Shown piece by piece: positions 28,025 to 37,116 of a DNA stretch of 64,000 nt; position 1 is the stretch's first letter; each line of letters starts with the position of its first letter. This DNA is from Blastocatellia bacterium (GTDB lineage: Bacteria; Acidobacteriota; Blastocatellia; UBA7656; JADIYM01), in NCBI GenBank assembly GCA_016705245.1, contig JADIYM010000001.1, positions 1 to 64,000 of the forward strand, given 5' to 3'. The notes beneath the pieces were generated by a model, which had not been told where the DNA came from, did not search any database, and saw only the letters and a list, made by a program, of their open reading frames with translations. Position numbers and translations under genes: made by a program.

Positions 28025-28092
28025 GCGCCTTTGCGCCTTTGCGTGGCCTTCTTCCGGTCGTCGAAGACGTTCACGCAAAGGCGCAAAGGCGC
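28025..28092. repeat. Intergenic palindrome, family A (copy 5)
   Basis: Perfect 21-bp arms at 28025-28045 and 28072-28092, made of GCGCCTTTGCGCCTTTGCGTG and its complement, with a loop containing TTCTTCC and GAAGA. It lies between two plus-strand genes and could terminate the glycosyltransferase transcript. Confidence 0.9.
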
Positions 28093-28173
28093 AAAGCAGA
28101 CTGAAGGCGGCCATCCGTTGCCGTTGCGGTTATCCTCGAGTCGTCCGACGCGCCGTCGCGACTGACGCGCCTT

Positions 28174-28956
28174 ATGTCCGACACGATGCCCACCATCTTC
28201 TTCGGTCACGGCAGCCCGATGAACGCGCTCGGTGGAACCGGATATTCGGACCGCTGGCGCGAGATCGGCGCCGGCCTCCCTCGACCGGACGCCGTGCTCT
28301 GTGTTTCGGCACACTGGTACGTCCGCGGCACGCACGTGACGGCGATGGCGGCCCCTCGCACGATCCACGACTTCGGCGGCTTCCCGCCCGAGCTTTCGGC
28401 GATCCGCTACCCGGCGCCTGGTGATCCGGCGCTTGCGCGCAGAGTCAGCGAGCTGCTTGCGCCAGTCCCGGTCGGGCTCGACGAAGGGGAATGGGGCCTC
28501 GATCACGGCACGTGGTCGGTACTCGTGCACGTCTTTCCCGACGCAGACATTCCGGTCATCCAACTCAGCATCGACCGGACCCTGTCCGGGGCGGCCCATC
28601 ACGCGCTGGCAAGAGGGCTTGCGCCGCTGCGGGACGAAGGAGTGCTCGTTGTGGGGAGCGGCAACATCGTCCACAACCTGCGGCGAATGAACTGGGATCT
28701 CGGCGACGGCGACGGCTTCGACTGGGCGCGGCGATTCGATGCGCGGGTGCGCGAGCTCATCGCCGCTGGTGACGGCGAGGCGCTTGCGAACCTCGAGCGG
28801 CTAGGCGCAGACGCCGGCCTCTCGATCCCGACGCCGGAACACTACCTGCCGTTGCTCTACGTACTTGCGTTACGACGCCCGGGCGAGGATCCGGCTTATC
28901 CGGTCGAGGGCTACACCGGCGGCTCGATCTCGATGACGTCGTTGCGGTTCGGGTAG
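28174..28956 (+). CDS. ygiD: YgiD-like class III extradiol ring-cleavage dioxygenase
   Basis: A 260-residue member of the DODA/LigB-type family (E. coli YgiD, plant 4,5-DOPA dioxygenase). Metal-binding His residues are visible in IFFGHGSPMNAL, in the CVSAHWY motif and in SGNIVHNLRRMNW; LDHGTWSVL and HYLPLLYVLAL are further family signatures. It would open catechol-type rings with a mononuclear metal; the physiological substrate in bacteria is not established. The start ATG 28174 fits the family's short N-terminus before TIFFGHGSP. It stands alone between two palindromes, facing the dodecin gene. Confidence 0.92.
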   Translation: MSDTMPTIFFGHGSPMNALGGTGYSDRWREIGAGLPRPDAVLCVSAHWYVRGTHVTAMAAPRTIHDFGGFPPELSAIRYPAPGDPALARRVSELLAPVPVGLDEGEWGLDHGTWSVLVHVFPDADIPVIQLSIDRTLSGAAHHALARGLAPLRDEGVLVVGSGNIVHNLRRMNWDLGDGDGFDWARRFDARVRELIAAGDGEALANLERLGADAGLSIPTPEHYLPLLYVLALRRPGEDPAYPVEGYTGGSISMTSLRFG

Positions 28957-28964
28957 GCCTTCGA

Positions 28965-29056
28965 GCTTTGCGTCTCTGCGTCTGCCCTCCGCGTCTCTGC
29001 GAGAAACGCGTCCGTACGACAGTTTCTCGCAGAGGCGCAGAGGGCAGACGCAAAGC
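28965..29056. repeat. Intergenic palindrome, family A (copy 6)
   Basis: Inner arms 28978-29006 and 29023-29051 pair with two mismatches in 29; an outer GCTTTG/CAAAGC pair extends it. It is of the CTCTGCGAGAAA subfamily and lies between the convergent stops of ygiD and dodecin, only 8 bases after the former. Confidence 0.87.
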
Positions 29057-29095
29057 CGCCAAGGCGCCGGAATGGCGCAAGGTACTCCCTGAGCC

Positions 29096-29320
29096 CTACT
29101 TCTTCTTCGATCCCGAGGCTGACTTGACGAGGAACGTCACCTTCATGACCACCCGGTACTCGCTGACTTTTCCGCCGTTCACGATGACGCGCTGATCCTT
29201 GATCCAAGCGCCGGTTACGTCGCTCACGGAATCCGTGGCGCGCTCGATGCCGTTGTTGACGGCGTCTTCGAAGCTCTTCTTGCTGCTCGAGATGATCTCG
29301 ATGACTTTGGCGACGGACAT
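29096..29320 (-). CDS. Dodecin family flavin-binding protein
   Basis: A 74-residue dodecin. The start MSVAKVIEIISSSKKSFEDAV, the mid-segment GIERATDSVSDVTGAWIKDQRV and the strand VSEYRVVMKVTFLVK are typical. Dodecins form dodecamers that bind FMN/FAD or riboflavin dimers and store or buffer flavins. The start at 29320 has GGGAG about nine bases upstream; the open frame's upstream extension is not dodecin-like. The usual Trp that stacks on the flavin is probably the one in GAWIKD. It is convergent with ygiD and divergent from the channel-like gene. Confidence 0.93.
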   Translation of the reverse strand: MSVAKVIEIISSSKKSFEDAVNNGIERATDSVSDVTGAWIKDQRVIVNGGKVSEYRVVMKVTFLVKSASGSKKK

Positions 29321-29470
29321 TTCGTTGTCTCCCTGGTTGGACTTCCATGTCCTTTTATCACACCGACTTCGGCGCCGCGAGCGACCGTCGTTTGCCCTCG
29401 GACGATTACCTGGAGTACAGACAACGCCAAGCGCGGCGCCCGCCGGTCCGTATGATCCTGTTCCGCGGAA

Positions 29471-30187
29471 ATGCCAGACACCATGACCACCACCGAGAAC
29501 TCCGCTTCGCCCTGGCATTCGCATGCGCACCGCCATCCGTCCGCCTTCCTGCTCGCCGCCCAGGTTCTGAGCCTCGTACTTTACGCCGTCTTCGAGGGCA
29601 GTCCGAGTGGCCGCGCGGTGCTCGGCACGTTCGGCATCATGGTGCTCTCACTCGTCGTCTGGGTGATCAAGAGCAGCCCGAGACTCCGATGGATCACGTG
29701 GATCCTCGTTGTCCCGACGTTCCTGCTCTCGTCGGCATCGGTGCTCATCGACGATCCCAATCTCCTGTTCTGGGCGGCGGTCCTGGAAGCGGCGCTGTAT
29801 TTCTACGCGGCGGGCTGCCTGATCGCCTACATGTTGGAAGATGTCTGGGTGACGTCGGACGAGCTTTTCGCCGCGGGGGCGACGTTCACGCTGATCGCGT
29901 GGGGTTTCGCCTACGCGTACCTGGCCTGCCAGACCTGGCTGCCCGGCAGTTTCTCTGGCGCGACGTTCTCGGGTAAGCCCGAGCACTTCCTCGAGCTCCT
30001 CTACCTGAGCATCAACAACCTCTCGTCGGCAGGCCTCGGCGACATCGTGCCGGTCAAGGCGCCGGCGCGGGTCCTCGTGATGCTCGAGCAGGTTGCCGGC
30101 GTCGGCTACATCACGGTCGTGGTCTCGCGGCTCATCGGAATGACTATCCTGCGCCGTCGGCGCAGCAAGCGAGACCGGTTGTCGTAG
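29471..30187 (+). CDS. Potassium-channel-like membrane protein with an altered selectivity filter
   Basis: A 238-residue membrane protein with about five or six hydrophobic segments. The C-terminal part matches a two-TM potassium-channel pore: ELLYLSINNLSSAGLGDIVPVKAPARVLVMLEQVAGVGYITVVVSRL. In canonical K+ channels the filter reads T-x-G-Y-G-D; here it is SAGLGD, which retains Gly-x-Gly-Asp but loses Thr and the Tyr. This suggests changed ion selectivity. The N-terminus is His-rich (WHSHAHRHPS). No regulatory RCK domain is present. The start ATG 29471 lies 150 bases from the divergent dodecin start. Confidence 0.75.
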   Translation: MPDTMTTTENSASPWHSHAHRHPSAFLLAAQVLSLVLYAVFEGSPSGRAVLGTFGIMVLSLVVWVIKSSPRLRWITWILVVPTFLLSSASVLIDDPNLLFWAAVLEAALYFYAAGCLIAYMLEDVWVTSDELFAAGATFTLIAWGFAYAYLACQTWLPGSFSGATFSGKPEHFLELLYLSINNLSSAGLGDIVPVKAPARVLVMLEQVAGVGYITVVVSRLIGMTILRRRRSKRDRLS

Positions 30188-30200
30188 TCCTCCGCGCCTC

Positions 30201-30270
30201 TGCGCCTTTGCGTCTTTGCGCGAGCTTCTTCCATCTCCAGAAGAAGTTCGCGCAAAGGCGCAAAGGCGCA
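30201..30270. repeat. Intergenic palindrome, family A (copy 7)
   Basis: Left arm 30201-30230 and right arm 30241-30270 pair with few mismatches around CCTTTGCG / CGCAAAGG. The inner word CTTCTT/AAGAAG marks the second subfamily shared with the copies at 28.0 and 32.8 kb. It lies between the convergent stops of the channel gene and cydB. Confidence 0.87.
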
Positions 30271-30297
30271 CAAGAAAGAGACTGACAGGGTTTCCCG

Positions 30298-31341
<1,044 letters not shown>

Positions 31342-31353
31342 GTGTTGGCCTCC

Positions 31354-32721
31354 CTAGCTCGGCTGGATGGACTCTTCGTCGTCGTGATGGGTTTGACCGG
31401 ACAGGAACGCCGGCCCGTGCTCGATTTCGCGCCACATCAGGAACAGGAAGAGCATCGAGAGCAGCGTGTACATCCCCGCGAAACCGAGCAGCGTGAACAT
31501 CCCGTTGCCCGCCGAGACCATCGGAGACGCACCGTCCGCCGTACGCATCAGCCCGTAGACGAGCCACGGCTGGCGACCGAGCTCAGCCGTCATCCACCCG
31601 GCCGTGTTCGCGATGAACGGGAACGGGAACGCCAGCATGAAGATCCAGAGCAGCCACCTCGCGTCGAAGAGCCGCCGCCTCCACATCAGGAAAACGCCGG
31701 CGAACGTCACTGCGATGAACATCGTCCCCAGCCCGACCATGATGTGGTAGCTGTAATAGAGCAGCGCGATGTTGTCGGGCCACTGGTCGCGCGGGAATTC
31801 ATTGAGGCCCTTGACCTGGGCGTTCCAGCGTTTGTAGGTCAGGAAGCTGAGGACGCCGGGGACTTCGATCGGATTGTCCAGCCGCTGTTCGGCCACGTTC
31901 GGCTGGCCGATCAGGACCATCGGCGCGCCTTCGCGCGTTTCGAAGAGTCCCTCCATCGCCGCGAGCGTCACGGGCTGGTGCTCGGCCACCATCTTCGCCT
32001 GCCAGTCGCCGGTCGGAAACGCCTGCAGGCAGCTTGCGATTAACGCCGCTGTCACGCCCATTCGCAGGAAGAGCTTTCCGTACTCCACCTGGTCTCGCGA
32101 CAGCACGTAATACGCGCCGAGCGCCGCGACGGCGAACGAGCCCGTCACGAGCGCGCCGCCCATGTTGTGCATGTACTGGTAGATCGCCCACGGGTTGAGC
32201 AGCAGCGCCCAGAAGCTGTTGAGCGTCACGGAACCATCGGCCTGGACCGTGTAGCCGACCGGGTATTGCATCCACGCGTTCGTCGCGATGATGAAGTAGC
32301 CCGAGAGCCACGACCCGACGAACACCATCGTCGCGGCGAGCCAGTGGCCGACCTTGCCGAGGCGTTTCTCGCCATAGAGAAAGAGGCCGAGGAACGCGGA
32401 CTCGAGGAAAAACGCGAACATGCCCTCCATCGCGAGGGTCTGGCCGATCACGCCGCCGGCGTACTTCGAGAATGCGGCCCAGTTCGTGCCGAACTGGAAC
32501 TCCATGGGGATGCCGGTGATGACGCCGAAGAGGAACGAGATGCCGAAGATCTTCGCCCAGAAGCGCGCTGCGATGTTGTAACGCTCGTCGCCCTTCCAGA
32601 GGTAGAGGCTCTTGAAGATGACGATGAGCGGCGCGAGCCCCATCGTGAGCTGCGGGAAGAGGTAGTGGTAAGTGATCGTGAACGCGAATTGCAGCCGGTG
32701 GACGAGGAGTGCGTCATCCAT
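31354..32721 (-). CDS. cydA: Cytochrome bd ubiquinol oxidase subunit I
   Basis: A 455-residue haem-bearing subunit. Motifs: LVHRLQFAFTITYHYLFPQLTMGL with the high-spin haem His, MEFQFGTNW, AMEGMFAFFLESAFLG, and the conserved GRQPW near the C-terminus (ELGRQPWLVYGLMRT). The Q-loop region between HQPVTLAAMEG and YYSYHIMVGLGTMF is of moderate length. The start at 32721 has GGAGG about eight bases upstream; a longer open frame to 32949 only reads through the palindrome. It is the first gene of cydAB; the promoter should lie between it and the divergent kinase gene. Confidence 0.96.
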   Translation of the reverse strand: MDDALLVHRLQFAFTITYHYLFPQLTMGLAPLIVIFKSLYLWKGDERYNIAARFWAKIFGISFLFGVITGIPMEFQFGTNWAAFSKYAGGVIGQTLAMEGMFAFFLESAFLGLFLYGEKRLGKVGHWLAATMVFVGSWLSGYFIIATNAWMQYPVGYTVQADGSVTLNSFWALLLNPWAIYQYMHNMGGALVTGSFAVAALGAYYVLSRDQVEYGKLFLRMGVTAALIASCLQAFPTGDWQAKMVAEHQPVTLAAMEGLFETREGAPMVLIGQPNVAEQRLDNPIEVPGVLSFLTYKRWNAQVKGLNEFPRDQWPDNIALLYYSYHIMVGLGTMFIAVTFAGVFLMWRRRLFDARWLLWIFMLAFPFPFIANTAGWMTAELGRQPWLVYGLMRTADGASPMVSAGNGMFTLLGFAGMYTLLSMLFLFLMWREIEHGPAFLSGQTHHDDEESIQPS

Positions 32722-32790
32722 GGGCGAAGCCTCCGTGGGTCGAGGTGGGGTCCCGGACGCGATCCTACACCTTCTTGCGTGTCGACCTTG

Positions 32791-32858
32791 GCGCCTTTGC
32801 GCCTTTGCGTGAACTTCTTCGGAAGCAGGAAGAACTTCGCGCGAAGGCGCAAAAGCGC
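32791..32858. repeat. Intergenic palindrome, family A (copy 8)
   Basis: Left arm 32791-32820 and right arm 32829-32858, imperfect but clear, with inner GAACTTCTTC/GAAGAACTTC words. It lies between the divergent cydA and kinase genes, taking up most of the shared upstream region. Confidence 0.82.
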
Positions 32859-32926
32859 GGAGGTTGAGCGGACCTGTCTGGTAGCGACTTCGGTTCGCCT
32901 GTGGCACTCTCCCGTCTGAGATCCGC

Positions 32927-34708
32927 ATGGACGTAATCGCCGAACACACCGTCCTCCAAGACCGCTACGAGATCGTCCGGCAGCTCGGCCGCGGCGGCAT
33001 GGGCGCCGTCTATCTCGCGACCGACCGCCGCTTCGGCAGTACCGTCGCCCTCAAGCAGACCCTCGTCACCGGCGAGCAACTCCGCAAGGCCTTCGAGCGC
33101 GAAGCGCGACTGCTGAACACGCTCCAGCACGCGGCGATGCCGCACGTCATCGACTATTTCTTCGAGGGCGAGGGTCAGTTCCTCGTCATGCAGTTCATCC
33201 CTGGCGAAGACCTCGGTCACATGCTCAGATCCCGCCCGGGCCCGTTCGAGGTCCCGAACGTCGTGCTCTGGCTCGACGAACTGCTCGACCTGCTCGATTA
33301 CCTGCACACCCACGAGCCGCCGATCATCCACCGCGACATCAAGCCCGAGAACCTCAAGCTCACGCCGCGAGGGAAGATCATCCTGCTCGATTTCGGCCTC
33401 GCGAAGGGCCTGGCGGAGCTCGGCTCCGCCACGCAGTCGACCGCCAGTGTCATCGGCTACACGCCGGCCTACGCGTCGCTCGAGCAGATCCGCGGACTGG
33501 GAACGGACGCGCGATCGGACCTCTACTCGCTTGCGGCGACGGCGTATCACCTGCTCACGGGTCAATTGCCGGCTGACGCTCTCCAGCGCGCCGATGCCTT
33601 CGTCAACGGCGCGCCCGACCCGCTGCGTCCGATCGAGTTCCTGAACCGCAAGATTCCTGGACGCGTCGCCGAGGTCCTGCACCGAGCGCTGGCACTCAAG
33701 CGCGATGACCGGCCCCCGAGCGCTCGCGATCTGCGGATGATGCTGCGGGAGGCTTGCGGCGACCTGTTGACCAGCGCGCTTGGCGCGTCGGCACCGATCG
33801 GATTCGGCCTGCCCACGGGTTCGGCCGGCGGCTTGCCGACGAGACCGGCGGATGCGGACACGCAGCCGGCGACGTATCCGGTACCGTTCTCGGTGCAACC
33901 TCCAACCGTGTCGGGCGACCCGAGCCTCGGGGGCGCGGCCCAGGCAGTGAGCTCCGGACCGGGCTACTCCGTTCCGCGCACGGTGCCGACACCGGAGCCG
34001 GCTCGTGCGTCCGGAGGTGGTCTCGGACTCGCGGCGGGAATCATCGGCGGCGTGCTTTTCGTCGTGCTCGTGGCGGCGTCCGTCGTCGGTGTGATCGGCT
34101 GGCAGAAGGGCTGGTTCTCTGGAGGAGGCACCGTGCAACCGCCGTCTACCGGGACCGGAACGACGGACCAGGGAATGAAGCCGCCGCCACTAAGTACCGG
34201 AAGCGAAACTGGCGGCCTCCCAAAGACGACGAACACGGGGGACGGCGAAGGCAAACCGCCTCCGCCACCGCCTCCTCCGGTGGAGCTTCGCCTCACGGCG
34301 ACCGCATCGAGTGTCCGTGATCCGATCAAAACGAACAGCTATTCGGCGGACATGGCTGTCGACGGCCGGCGCGACACGTCCTGGGTCGAGGGTGGCGGCG
34401 GGCCTGGTTTCGGCGAGTCGATCGACGTGAAACTGTCGTCGCCGAAGGCGCTGCGCTACATCAAGGTGTGTCCCGGTTTCTTCAAGAGCGCGGTGACTTG
34501 GCGAAATAACAACCGGATTGCGGGGGCGACGATCGTGCTGTCGGATGGGCGACGGATTCTGGCGTCGTTTGCGGACGTCGAGACCGAGCAGTTCGTCGAG
34601 GTGGGTGGTGGGGCAGTCACCGGATTCCGGATCGTGATCGACGAGGTGTACTACGGCGGCGACAACCTCGATACGTGCATCTCCGAGATCGCGGTCGAGG
34701 TGCAGTGA
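32927..34708 (+). CDS. Transmembrane Ser/Thr kinase with a discoidin-like (NADase-type glycan-binding) C-terminal domain
   Basis: A 593-residue protein. The kinase domain (about 14-270) has GRGGMGAVYLA, VALKQTL, IIHRDIKPENLKL and LLDFGLAKG, with a YASLEQIRG segment in place of the APE motif. A Pro/Gly/Thr-rich linker leads to one membrane helix (about 366-388, GIIGGVLFVVLVAASVVGVIG), a second proline-rich linker and a C-terminal domain from about 465. That domain contains YSADMAVDGRRDTSWVEGG, RYIKVCPGF and a TCISEIAVEV end. It resembles the NADase-type glycan-binding/discoidin fold, so an external ligand could control the kinase. ATG 32927 is the first start after the palindrome. Confidence 0.88.
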   Translation: MDVIAEHTVLQDRYEIVRQLGRGGMGAVYLATDRRFGSTVALKQTLVTGEQLRKAFEREARLLNTLQHAAMPHVIDYFFEGEGQFLVMQFIPGEDLGHMLRSRPGPFEVPNVVLWLDELLDLLDYLHTHEPPIIHRDIKPENLKLTPRGKIILLDFGLAKGLAELGSATQSTASVIGYTPAYASLEQIRGLGTDARSDLYSLAATAYHLLTGQLPADALQRADAFVNGAPDPLRPIEFLNRKIPGRVAEVLHRALALKRDDRPPSARDLRMMLREACGDLLTSALGASAPIGFGLPTGSAGGLPTRPADADTQPATYPVPFSVQPPTVSGDPSLGGAAQAVSSGPGYSVPRTVPTPEPARASGGGLGLAAGIIGGVLFVVLVAASVVGVIGWQKGWFSGGGTVQPPSTGTGTTDQGMKPPPLSTGSETGGLPKTTNTGDGEGKPPPPPPPPVELRLTATASSVRDPIKTNSYSADMAVDGRRDTSWVEGGGGPGFGESIDVKLSSPKALRYIKVCPGFFKSAVTWRNNNRIAGATIVLSDGRRILASFADVETEQFVEVGGGAVTGFRIVIDEVYYGGDNLDTCISEIAVEVQ

Positions 34709-34729
34709 CACACCCCTAGCGGTAGCGAC

Positions 34730-35022
34730 CGCACCTGAGCACACGCGTGGTGCGCCGCCACGGTGACCCGCTCGCTGGCGCTCGCGGTACTGATCCTGCC
34801 ACGACATGAATGGCAACTTGTCGGACGCGATGTGAAAGACATGTTTCGGTGACGGGGGATCAGTGCCGCGAGCGATAGCGAGCGGGTCGCATTGGAGACG
34901 GGATACGCCGGTGGTCGAGTGCGCTCGCTCCTTACCGCGTAGCGGTTTCGTTCAGCGAACGCACCTGAGCACACGCCTGGTGCGCCGCCACGGTGACCCG
35001 CTCGCTAGCGCTCGCGGTACTG
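34730..35022. repeat. Family E repeat cluster upstream of ubiD
   Basis: Two direct 63-base copies (34730-34792 and 34960-35022) differ at only two positions and contain CCGCTCGCT(G/A)GCGCTCGCGG. A third, inverted partial copy at 34857-34889 can pair with the first. The gap 34709-35092 otherwise holds no gene. The same palindromic core occurs at 59166-59253. Confidence 0.85.
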
Positions 35023-35092
35023 GTGCTTCCGCTGGAAGTCGTGGGCGCTCCGCGTGTAGGCTTCGACGCGTCGCGGCCGGAAGGGGACATCC

Positions 35093-36943
35093 ATGCCAAC
35101 GAGCCATCACACGCCCGTCCGGAGCCTCAGGGACTTCCTCGACGTCCTTCGCCGCGAAGGCGAGATCGTCGAGATCACCGCGCCGACCGATCCGAAGCTC
35201 GAGATCGCCGAGGTCCACCGCCGTGTCATCGCGGGCGGCGGCCCCGCGTTGCTTTTCTCCAAGCCAACTACCGGCGACTTCCCCGTCGTAACGAACCTCT
35301 TCGGATCGGCGCGCCGGATCGAGCTCGCCTTCGGCCCGCGCCCCGAGGCTTTCGTCGCGGATGTCGTGAAGATGGTCCAGACCATAATGCCGCCGACGCT
35401 CGGCAAGCTGTGGTCCTTCCGCCACATCGGCATGCAGGGCGTGAAGCTCGGCCTGAAGAAGGTTTCGCGCGGCCCGGTGACCGAGGCCGTCGACCGGCCG
35501 GCGCGGCTCGACCGGCTTCCGATCCTCACCACCTGGCAGGAGGACGGCGGCCCGTTCGTCACGCTCCCGCTCGTCTACACCGAGCACCCCGAAAACGGCT
35601 CGCACAACCTCGGGATGTACCGCATCCACGTCTACGACAACGAGACCACCGGGATTCACTGGCAGATCGGCAAGGGCGGCGGCTTCCACCACCACCTCGC
35701 CGAGGAGCGCGGCGAGCCGCTTCCGATGACGCTGTTCATCGGCGGACCGCCGGCGCTGATGCTCTCGGCCATTGCTCCTCTGCCCGAAAACGTCCCGGAG
35801 CTCATGCTCGCGTCATTGCTGCTCGGCGAACGATTGCCGCGCGTGCCCGCCGATCCGCTTGCGCACGTTCATCCCCTGATTGCCGAGTGCGAGTTCGCGG
35901 TTACGGGCCGCGTTCTGCCGCACGAGCGACGGATGGAGGGGCCTTTCGGCGATCACTACGGCTATTACTCGCTTGCACACGAGTTCCCGGTCTTTCACGC
36001 CGACGCGGTCTACCACCGGCGCGACGCCGTTTACCCGGCGACGGTCGTCGGCAAGCCGCGGCAGGAGGACTTCTTCATCGGCGACTACCTGCAGAAGCTG
36101 CTGTCGCCGCTGTTTCCCGTCGTGATGCCGAGCGTCACGGACCTGTGGAGCTATGGCGAGACGGGTTTCCACTCGCTCGGCGCAGCGGTCGTGAAGGATC
36201 GCTACGCCCGCGAGGCGATGGTTTCGGCGTTCCGGATCCTCGGCGAAGGGCAGCTCTCGCTCACGAAGTTTCTGATGCTCGTCGACACGCCGAGGGACCT
36301 GACGGACTTCCGAGGGCTGCTCGCGCACGTGCTCGAGCGGATCGAGTGGTGGCGCGACCTGTTCGTTTTCTCGAACCTCGCGCACGACACGCTCGACTAC
36401 ACGGGCCCGAAAATGAATCACGGATCCAAAGGCGTGATGCTCGGACTGGGGCCGGCCGTACGGGAGTTGCCGACGGCGTTCACGGGAGAGCCGTCGCGAG
36501 GGGTTCGCGATGTGCAGGTGTTTTGCGCGGGGTGTCTGGCGGTCGCGGGTGTTCCCTACTCCGAGGACCCCGATCAGGCGAAGTCGATCGCCGAGGACCC
36601 GGCGTTCGCGGACTGGCAGCTGATCGTGCTGCTCGACGATGCGAGTGTCGCCGATTCGCAGGCGGACTTCCTGTGGGCGTGGTTCACGAGGTTCGAGCCG
36701 GCGGGTGACATCCACGCCGCGTCATTCGACGTCCGGCGGCATCACCTGGCGTACCGGGCGCCTATCGTCTTCGACGCGCGGATGAAACCGACCTATCCGA
36801 AGGAGCTCTTCCCCGACGCGGCCATAGTCGGGCGTGTCGACAGTCGCTGGGACGAGCTCTTCCCCGGCGGCGTCCCGCACGTCGAACGGCCGTCGGGCGA
36901 GCCGGATACTGGTCCACAGATTTCCGCGGATACACGCGGATAG
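35093..36943 (+). CDS. ubiD: UbiD family prenylated-FMN decarboxylase
   Basis: A 616-residue decarboxylase. Family features are the N-terminal SLRDFLDVLRREGEIVEI, the Arg-bearing NLGMYRIHVYDNETTGIHWQ stretch that binds prenyl-FMN/Mn, RRMEGPFGDHYGYYS with the catalytic acid, and LTKFLMLVD. UbiD enzymes decarboxylate 4-hydroxy-3-polyprenylbenzoate in ubiquinone synthesis, or other aromatic and alpha,beta-unsaturated acids; a menaquinone/futalosine-linked role is also possible. No ubiX is beside it, so the pathway cannot be fixed. The last eight residues and the TAG stop are encoded by a half copy of the family B repeat (36911-36943), so the natural C-terminus may have been replaced. Confidence 0.93.
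   Translation: MPTSHHTPVRSLRDFLDVLRREGEIVEITAPTDPKLEIAEVHRRVIAGGGPALLFSKPTTGDFPVVTNLFGSARRIELAFGPRPEAFVADVVKMVQTIMPPTLGKLWSFRHIGMQGVKLGLKKVSRGPVTEAVDRPARLDRLPILTTWQEDGGPFVTLPLVYTEHPENGSHNLGMYRIHVYDNETTGIHWQIGKGGGFHHHLAEERGEPLPMTLFIGGPPALMLSAIAPLPENVPELMLASLLLGERLPRVPADPLAHVHPLIAECEFAVTGRVLPHERRMEGPFGDHYGYYSLAHEFPVFHADAVYHRRDAVYPATVVGKPRQEDFFIGDYLQKLLSPLFPVVMPSVTDLWSYGETGFHSLGAAVVKDRYAREAMVSAFRILGEGQLSLTKFLMLVDTPRDLTDFRGLLAHVLERIEWWRDLFVFSNLAHDTLDYTGPKMNHGSKGVMLGLGPAVRELPTAFTGEPSRGVRDVQVFCAGCLAVAGVPYSEDPDQAKSIAEDPAFADWQLIVLLDDASVADSQADFLWAWFTRFEPAGDIHAASFDVRRHHLAYRAPIVFDARMKPTYPKELFPDAAIVGRVDSRWDELFPGGVPHVERPSGEPDTGPQISADTRG
36911..36943. repeat. Half family B element overlapping the ubiD stop codon
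   Basis: GGTCCACAGATTTCCGCGGA begins the element; it matches the left arm of the family B palindromes at 38330 and 50136 (GTCCACAGA...). The ubiD stop TAG at 36941-36943 lies inside it. No right arm follows. Confidence 0.6.
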
Positions 36944-36988
36944 ATCGGTACTGGGTGCGGTTGCGCCAGAGATCTCTCGGTTGCGGAC

Positions 36989-37082
36989 CGACCCGAGCGC
37001 TACCGCGCCCGGTACTGATGCTCGGGCTAGGCTACCGGGCCGGCTACTGATGCTCGGGCTAGGCTACCGCGCCCGGTACTGA
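36989..37082. repeat. Family F tandem repeat (32-bp unit, about 2.7 copies)
   Basis: A 32-base unit beginning CTACCGCGCCCGGTACTGATG repeats from about 37000 to 37082 with a few substitutions. Bases 36989-37021 are the exact reverse complement of 62193-62225 (33 bases). It fills the gap between ubiD and the nuclease-like gene. Confidence 0.85.
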
Positions 37083-37116
37083 CTCAACTTTTTCCGACGG
37101 TTCTCGATTATGGGGC

